22,758 bases of DNA from Pseudomonadota bacterium (GTDB lineage: Bacteria; Pseudomonadota; Gammaproteobacteria; Xanthomonadales; Xanthomonadaceae): contig JAEWOJ010000073.1 of the NCBI GenBank assembly GCA_023399815.1, positions 1 through 22,758 on the forward strand. The letters are read 5' to 3'. The notes below the pieces were generated by a model. The model was not told the DNA's origin. It saw only the letters and a list, made by a program, of their open reading frames with translations, and searched no databases. Made by a program: the position numbers and the translations under genes. Shown here piece after piece: positions 17,426 to 22,758 of the stretch (position 1 is its first letter; each line of letters begins with the position of its first letter).

Positions 17426-18457
17426 ATGACCGTTCCTGTCCGTCGTTCCCCGCGCCTGCGGGCTTCCGTCCTGGCATCGGCCCTGCTGCTGGGCAGCCTG
17501 TGCGCCGCGCCGGTGATGGTGCAGGCGCGGCCGTCGTCGCCACCGGTCGCGTTGCAGGCCGAAGCCGAGCGCCTGGCGGCGCAGCTGCCGGGCGAGGTGG
17601 GGGCGGCGCTGGTGCACCTGGAAAGCGGACGCGCCGTGTACGTCAACGCCGACCGGCCGTTCCCGATGGCCAGCACCATGAAGGTGCCGGTGGCGGTGCA
17701 CATCCTCAAGCTGGTCGACGAGGGCCGGTTGAGCCTGCAACAGCAGGTGCTGCTGGGACCGGACGACATCTACCCGGACATGGGCGGTCCGATGGACACC
17801 CACCTTAGCGCCGGCTCGGCGATCACCGTCCGCGACCTGCTGCACATGATGGTCACGGTCAGCGACAACAACGCCACCGACATCCTGATCCGCACCGGCG
17901 GCGGTCCCGAGGCGGTGCAGCAGCGCATGCGCGCGCTGGGTGCGGACGGCCTGCGCGTGGACCGCTACATCTGGGAACTGCTGGCCAACTACTACGGCGA
18001 CGCCGCCTCGCACGCGCAGCCGCTGGGCCCGGCCGCCTATGGCGAGCTCTCGCGCGGCGAACGCAGCGAGGCGCAGCGCCGGCTCAATACCGACGCCTGG
18101 AACGCCGACCCGCGCGACACCAGCAGCGCCCGCGCCATGGCGCAGCTGCTGCAGCGCACCTGGAAGGGCGAGATCCTGTCGCCGGAATCGACCCGCGTGC
18201 TGCAGCAGATCATGCTCGACACCCGCACCGGCGCCGCGCGCCTGCGCGGCATGCTGCCCAGCGGCACGCCGGTGGCGCACAAGACCGGCACGGTCGGCGA
18301 CGTGATCAACGACGTCGGCGTGATCGAACTGCCGAACGGGCGCGGCCACGTCGTGGCCACGGTGTTCGTCAAGTCGCGCGCCTCGACCGAAGCGCGCGAT
18401 GCGGCCATCGCCCAGCTGGCGCGCGCCGCGCACGACTACTACCTGTTCGTGCCCTGA
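17426..18457 (+). CDS. class A beta-lactamase-like serine hydrolase
   Basis: This exported 343-residue protein has a signal peptide (core SVLASALLLGSLCAAPV, cleavage after VQA near 34) and the beta-lactamase2 fold. Visible active-site motifs are STMK (Ser83, Lys86), SDN (146-148) and KTG (286-288), with the RDT motif at 230-232. The ATG at 17426 has AGAGGA about 6 bases upstream. The spacing from SDN to the DR motif (179-180) equals that of TEM enzymes. However, the residue matching the general base Glu166 is Ile182, in DRYIWELL, and about 36 extra residues separate it from the RDT motif, so the omega loop is much enlarged. It may be a beta-lactamase with a relocated Glu184, or a penicillin-interacting or other hydrolase. 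The gene stands alone after the actP terminator. Resistance cannot be predicted from this. Confidence 0.82.
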   Translation: MTVPVRRSPRLRASVLASALLLGSLCAAPVMVQARPSSPPVALQAEAERLAAQLPGEVGAALVHLESGRAVYVNADRPFPMASTMKVPVAVHILKLVDEGRLSLQQQVLLGPDDIYPDMGGPMDTHLSAGSAITVRDLLHMMVTVSDNNATDILIRTGGGPEAVQQRMRALGADGLRVDRYIWELLANYYGDAASHAQPLGPAAYGELSRGERSEAQRRLNTDAWNADPRDTSSARAMAQLLQRTWKGEILSPESTRVLQQIMLDTRTGAARLRGMLPSGTPVAHKTGTVGDVINDVGVIELPNGRGHVVATVFVKSRASTEARDAAIAQLARAAHDYYLFVP

Positions 18458-19000
18458 GCGCACCGGGGCGGGCTTCGCGGCGCCCGTACCCGCGCCGTAG
18501 CATGCGGGTGCGCAAGGAGCGGCGGCCCGATGCCGGACGGGCGAGGAGGACCGGTGCAGGGGACGCGCGCGCCTGCCGCGCGACCAGCCCCGGCTGATCA
18601 CCTGCGGACGGGGATGGCCGGCTGGAACGCCGGCCCGGCACGCTGATCCGCGTCTGCGAGGCGTTCGACCCGTTCACCGTGCCCCGGCACCGGCTACGGT
18701 GTGGTGCGCCGTGCATCGCCTGCCGGAGCGGGCGGAAGGGAGCGACGGGGCGTCGTTCCGGGAATGCCCCGGGAACTGGCGGATGGCCGTGGATACCGCT
18801 TCCGGGAATGGATCGCAGACTGTTAAATTCGTCATACCTGCGTGAGTGGGCGTGAGGAATGCCGAGGTTGGGACAGGCCCGGAGGGCGGGCGTGATCGGA
18901 TTCGGCTGCTTTCCTCGGTTGGGGAATTGAAAGAACTCATTCGTGGGCGGGCCGCCGGTGGGCGGGCCGCCCCTCGGCTTATATTGCACAGGGGAAACGC
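18458..19000. other. 543-base gap without a recognisable gene
   Basis: No frame on either strand gives a convincing protein. The first part (to about 18800) is GC-rich and contains a small hairpin (GCCGGC at 18617-18622 and 18629-18634); it could be a decayed gene, but no family was recognised. From about 18820 the sequence becomes AT-richer (GTTAAATTCGTCATACC), as expected for a promoter region. GTGGGCGGGCCGCC occurs twice in direct repeat (18943-18956 and 18958-18971), just ahead of the giant repeat protein. TATATT at 18980-18985 resembles a -10 box but lies too near the start codon. Confidence 0.5.
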
Positions 19001-22000
19001 ATGTCGAACATCGTTCCAGGTGGCTTTTTTCCGAAAAGCAGCCTCGTGCCACGCCTGAAAAGCGGCCTTGCCGCGCTGGCCCTGATGGCGGGAATGTCCC
19101 TGGCGACCACGGCAATGGCGGCGGCGCCCGCAGACGAGAACTACGACGACAACCCCGGTTATACGGTCAACAACAGCAACAGCTTCACGCTCGATGGCAT
19201 CGCCTACACCGTCACGGGAACTGCCGGCGTTTACAGCCACATGGTGACGAACAACCCCGCCTACACCGAATTGGCGAGCGGCGGTTCCGATTCCGCACTG
19301 GTCTTCGACTCCGCTGGGCAGTGGGGTTTGTCCAGCGTCCAGGTCGGCGCATCCGATGGAAGCCATTTCAGGCTTGCCCGCCTGAGCTTCGACATCATTT
19401 CCGATGCGAGCATCACCATTACTCCCTATGACGGCGCCACACCCGGCACGGCGCTCGTTTTCAACACCCCGAACCAATACGTAACGCAAACCAATCTCGA
19501 CCTGTCCGGCAACACGCACTTCCAGAACATCACCCACTTCGTGATTTCCGGGACCAACCTTAGCGTGGCGCTGGACGATCTCGATTTCGAGCCTGCGGTA
19601 TCGCCGGACACCACGCCGCCGACGGTGACGGGCGTGATGGCGGGCACCGCCAATGGAACCTACAAGGCCGATGACGTCGTCTCCGTCCAGGTCAATTTCA
19701 GCGAGGCCGTGCTCGTCACCGGCACGCCGCAGCTGACCCTGGAAACCGGCGCCACTGATCGCACGGTCAACTACGCCAGCGGCTCCAACTCCAATACGCT
19801 GACGTTCAACTACACGGTGCAGGCCGGCGACAGCAGTGCCGACCTGGACTACGCGGCGACCACTGCGCTGGCCCTCAACGGCGGCACCATCAAGGACGTG
19901 GCGGGCAACAACGCGGTCTTGACGCTGCCATCGCCCGGTACGGCCGGTTCGCTGGGTGCGAACACGAACATCGTCATCGACGGGGTGGCGCCCACGGTTT
20001 CCGGGGTCACGTCCAGTACGGCCGACGGCACCTACAAGGCCGGCGACACTCTTTCGATCCAGGTCAACTTCAGCGAGGTGGTGACGGTCAACACCGGCGG
20101 CGGCACGCCGCAGCTGGTGCTGGAGACCGGTACCACCGACCGGGGGGTCAGCTACAGCAGCGGCAGCGGCACCAGCACGCTGACTTTCAACTACACGGTG
20201 CAGTCCGGCGACAGCAGTGCCGACCTGGACTACGTGGCCACCAATTCGCTGTCCCTCAATGGCGGCACCATCAGGGACGCGGCCGGCAACGATGCCGCCT
20301 TGATCCTGGCCACGCCGGGAGCAGCCAACTCGCTGGGCGCGAACAAGAACCTCGTCATCGACGGCGTAGCGCCCAGCGTCACCAGCATCGTGGTCAGCGG
20401 TTCGCCCACCAGCACCGACAGCTCGGTGACGTTCACGGTGACCTTCAGCGAGCCGGTGAACAATGTCTCCACCGACGATTTCACCCTGGTGGGCACCGGT
20501 AGCGCGACCGGCATCATCGCCAGCGTGTCGACCTCCAGCGGCAGCGCGATCGACGTCACCATCGCCTCGATCAGCGGCACCGGCACGCTCGGGGTCAACC
20601 TCAACGGTTCGACCAACGTCGTCGACAATGCCGGCAACAGCATTCCGTCCTACAACGGCGGCAGCACCCACACCGTCGCCATCCCGACCGCGCCGGGCGC
20701 GCCGACCATCGGCACGGCCACGGCGGGCGACGGCCAGGCCACGGTGACCTTCACCGCGCCGGTCAGCGACGGCGGCTCGGCGATCTCGACCTACACCGCC
20801 ACCGCCAGCCCCGACGGGGCCACCGGCACCTGCGCCGGGCCGACGGCGTGCGTGATCACGGTGGGCTCGCTGACCAACGGCACGGCCTACACCTTCACGG
20901 TGACGGCGACCAACGGGGCCGGCACCGGTTCGGCCTCAGGTGCCTCCAACAGCGTCACCCCCCGGGCCAACCAGATCATCAGCTTCCCCCAGCCGGCCAA
21001 CTACGACTACGGCGCCACGCCGACCTTGACCGCCAGTTCGGACTACACGCTGGGCGGTGCGACCGGGTTTGCCATCGACTTCAGCTCGTCCACCAGCAGC
21101 GTGTGCACCGTCACCTCCGGCGGCGTGCTGACCTTCGTCAGCGCCGGCACCTGCACCATCGACGCCGACCAGGCCGGCAACACGTCCACCAACGCAGCGG
21201 CCACGGTGACCCGCAGCTTCACCGTCAACGCCATCGTCCCCGACGCGCCGACCATCGGCACGGCCACCGCTGGCGATCAGCAGGCCACGGTCACCTTCAC
21301 CGCGCCGGGCAGTTCCGGCGGCAGCAGCATCACCGGCTACACGGTGACCGCCAATCCGGGCGGCAATACCGGCACCGGTTCGGGCTCGCCGATCACCGTC
21401 ACCGGGCTGACCAACGGAGTGAACTACACCTTCACCGTGACGGCCACCAACAGTGCCGGCACGAGCGCGGCTTCCGGGGATTCCAGCGCGGTCGTCCCGG
21501 CCGCGCCGCAGAGCATCACCTTCGTCAATCCGGGTTCGCAGGACTTCGGCACCAGCCCGGACCTGCGCATCCTGAACGGCGGTGCCTCGGCCACGTCCGG
21601 GCTGGATGTGGCCTTCACCTCGTCCACGACCGGGGTATGCACGGTCACCTCCGAGGGCGTGCTGGGCTTCGTGACCACGGGTAGCTGCACGATCCTGGCC
21701 GACCAGGCCGGCGATTCGAGCTACTTGGCGGCGACGCAGGTCAGCCGCACGTTCACGGTCAATGCAGTCGTGCCTGGCGCACCCACGTCCGTCGTGGCTA
21801 CGCCTGGCGACACCCAGGCCAGCATCGCCTTCGCCGCGCCGGCCAACACCGGCGGCAGTACCGTCACCGGCTACACGGTGACCGTGAGCCCGGCGGACGT
21901 GGCGCCGGTCAACGGTGCCGGGTCGCCGATCGTCGTCACCGGGCTGACCAACGGGCAGCCGTATACGTTCACGGTGACCGCCGACAACAGCGCCGGCACC

Positions 22001-22758
22001 GGCCCTGCCTCGAGCGCCTCCAACAGCGTCACCCCCGCGGCGACCCAGACCATCACCTTCAACGACCCCGGTGCGCAGAACTTCGGCACCACACCGACCC
22101 TGACCGCGACCTCCGATTCGGGACTGACCCCGACCTTCACCTCGTCCACGACCGGAGTGTGCACGATCACCTCCGGCGGCGTCCTGACCTTCGTCACCGC
22201 CGGCAGCTGCACCATCAATGCCGACCAGGCCGGCAATGGCAGCTACCTGGTGGCGACCCAGGTCAGCCGCACCTTCACCGTCAACGCGGTGGTCCCGGGC
22301 ACGCCAGCGATCGGCACGGTCACGGTGACCGGTGTCGGGCAGGTGTCGGTGGCCTTCGCCGCTCCCGCCAGCACGGGTGGCGCGGCGATCACCGGCTACA
22401 CCGTCACCCCCAACCCGTCGGTGGTGGGCGGCCCGTTCGCCGGCACCGGCTCGCCGATCACGGTTGGCGGCCTGGATGCAGGCACCAGTTACACCTTCAC
22501 CGTGACCGCGACCAACAGCGTGGGCACCGGCCCATCGTCGGCGGCCTCCAACGCCGTGACCACGGTGATGGCACAGGTCATCACCTTCGCCGATCCCGGC
22601 GCGCAGGCCTTCGGCACCACGCCGACGCTGGCGGCCACGGCCCCCGGCGGAGCGGTGACTTTCAGCTCGGCCTCCGCATCGGTATGCACCATCACCAGCG
22701 GCGGCACGCTGGCCTTCCTCGCCACGGGCAACTGCATCATCCGCGCCGACCAGGCGGG
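19001..22758 (+). CDS. giant secreted repeat protein with Ig-like and FN3 modules (3' partial)
   Basis: An open frame of 1252 complete codons runs from ATG 19001 (AGGGGA 5 bases upstream) to the window edge without a stop. The signal peptide has core LAALALMAGMSLATT and likely cleavage after AMA at residue 40. Residues 43-200 form a beta-rich N-terminal domain of unknown family with less GC-biased codons. Two near-identical tandem Ig-like repeats follow (about 203-328 and 329-455, each with NFSE, GDSSADLDY and LNGGTI blocks), then a third, different Ig-like module (456-560). From 561 a two-part unit of about 175-183 residues repeats four times: an FN3-like half (GxPTIGTATAGD to YTFTVTATN) and a half with two cysteines (SSVCTVTSGG and GTCTIDADQAG). 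Such proteins in related bacteria are cell-surface or matrix proteins that often end in IPTL-CTERM or similar anchors; the end is not visible here. Adhesion or matrix function is inferred. Confidence 0.85.
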   Translation, partial: MSNIVPGGFFPKSSLVPRLKSGLAALALMAGMSLATTAMAAAPADENYDDNPGYTVNNSNSFTLDGIAYTVTGTAGVYSHMVTNNPAYTELASGGSDSALVFDSAGQWGLSSVQVGASDGSHFRLARLSFDIISDASITITPYDGATPGTALVFNTPNQYVTQTNLDLSGNTHFQNITHFVISGTNLSVALDDLDFEPAVSPDTTPPTVTGVMAGTANGTYKADDVVSVQVNFSEAVLVTGTPQLTLETGATDRTVNYASGSNSNTLTFNYTVQAGDSSADLDYAATTALALNGGTIKDVAGNNAVLTLPSPGTAGSLGANTNIVIDGVAPTVSGVTSSTADGTYKAGDTLSIQVNFSEVVTVNTGGGTPQLVLETGTTDRGVSYSSGSGTSTLTFNYTVQSGDSSADLDYVATNSLSLNGGTIRDAAGNDAALILATPGAANSLGANKNLVIDGVAPSVTSIVVSGSPTSTDSSVTFTVTFSEPVNNVSTDDFTLVGTGSATGIIASVSTSSGSAIDVTIASISGTGTLGVNLNGSTNVVDNAGNSIPSYNGGSTHTVAIPTAPGAPTIGTATAGDGQATVTFTAPVSDGGSAISTYTATASPDGATGTCAGPTACVITVGSLTNGTAYTFTVTATNGAGTGSASGASNSVTPRANQIISFPQPANYDYGATPTLTASSDYTLGGATGFAIDFSSSTSSVCTVTSGGVLTFVSAGTCTIDADQAGNTSTNAAATVTRSFTVNAIVPDAPTIGTATAGDQQATVTFTAPGSSGGSSITGYTVTANPGGNTGTGSGSPITVTGLTNGVNYTFTVTATNSAGTSAASGDSSAVVPAAPQSITFVNPGSQDFGTSPDLRILNGGASATSGLDVAFTSSTTGVCTVTSEGVLGFVTTGSCTILADQAGDSSYLAATQVSRTFTVNAVVPGAPTSVVATPGDTQASIAFAAPANTGGSTVTGYTVTVSPADVAPVNGAGSPIVVTGLTNGQPYTFTVTADNSAGTGPASSASNSVTPAATQTITFNDPGAQNFGTTPTLTATSDSGLTPTFTSSTTGVCTITSGGVLTFVTAGSCTINADQAGNGSYLVATQVSRTFTVNAVVPGTPAIGTVTVTGVGQVSVAFAAPASTGGAAITGYTVTPNPSVVGGPFAGTGSPITVGGLDAGTSYTFTVTATNSVGTGPSSAASNAVTTVMAQVITFADPGAQAFGTTPTLAATAPGGAVTFSSASASVCTITSGGTLAFLATGNCIIRADQA
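19605..20364 (+). repeat. two tandem ~380-base repeats coding Ig-like modules
   Basis: The blocks 19605-19984 and 19985-20364 encode modules that align nearly throughout: GTYKA(D/G)D, VNFSE, a PQL-LETG string, TLTFNYTVQ, GDSSADLDY and a final VIDGVAP. DNA stretches such as the one encoding GDSSADLDY are almost unchanged, indicating recent duplication or ongoing gene conversion. Confidence 0.8.
20690..22758 (+). repeat. four alternating FN3/Cys-pair repeats of about 520-550 bases
   Basis: Units begin near 20690, 21240, 21773 and 22294, the last cut by the window end. Each contains an FN3-like segment followed by a segment starting QxITFxxPGxQxFGT and carrying two cysteines about 16 residues apart. 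The array evidently continues beyond the window. Confidence 0.8.

Noticed and set aside
18976..18987. Possible sigma-54 promoter (GG...GC) before the giant protein
   Set aside because: The spacing between GG and GC is 8 bases instead of 10, and the start codon follows within 14 bases.
18674..20671. Antisense open frame of 665 codons opposite the start of the giant protein
   Set aside because: The apparent repeats are mirror images of the Ig-like repeats on the plus strand; the plus strand has signal peptide, ribosome site and domain logic.

Overview
The window is a high-GC proteobacterial chromosome segment that best fits the Xanthomonadaceae (Stenotrophomonas, Pseudoxanthomonas, Lysobacter or Luteimonas relatives). 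Supporting signs are the TamB C-terminus followed by an S46 dipeptidyl peptidase, a GTAG-headed REP hairpin of the type described in Stenotrophomonas, C-rich intergenic palindromes, a DcaP-like porin and a long fibronectin-type repeat protein. The genus call is inference from gene content and repeats; no ribosomal RNA, tRNA or CRISPR array was seen.

Layout. Positions 1-3257 hold the end of tamB, a secreted S46 peptidase and one leftward gene of unknown function. Positions 3433-6858 encode a large hybrid sensor kinase with an N-terminal sodium/solute-symporter module (CrbS/MxtR type). After a block of palindromic repeats comes leftward mntP, with a clear yybP-ykoY manganese riboswitch and an extended -10 promoter upstream. 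A rightward chemoreceptor (8096-10564) follows. It converges on a leftward pair: a NarL/LuxR-type response regulator (CrbR/ErdR type, 10622-11287) and acetyl-CoA synthetase acs (11486-13429). Divergent from acs is a rightward set: DcaP-like porin, DUF485 protein (YjcH) and acetate permease ActP, closed by a strong hairpin terminator. A class A beta-lactamase-like serine hydrolase stands alone at 17426-18457. After about 540 bp without a recognisable gene, a very large secreted repeat protein starts at 19001 and stays open to the end of the window.

How the genes work together. Positions 3433-17290 look like an acetate-switch locus. CrbS and CrbR are the kinase and regulator known to activate acs in Vibrio and Pseudomonas. 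Acs converts acetate to acetyl-CoA, ActP/YjcH carries acetate across the inner membrane, and the porin may serve the outer membrane. The chemoreceptor between kinase and regulator carries the signature of the HBM sensor family, whose studied members bind organic acids, so it may steer the cell toward the same substrates. mntP is a functionally separate insert with its own metal-sensing leader.

Oddities worth attention are a sharp change in third-position base use inside crbS near 5.25 kb, the altered omega loop of the beta-lactamase-like protein, a candidate operator between acs and the porin, and the alternating repeat architecture of the unfinished giant protein.
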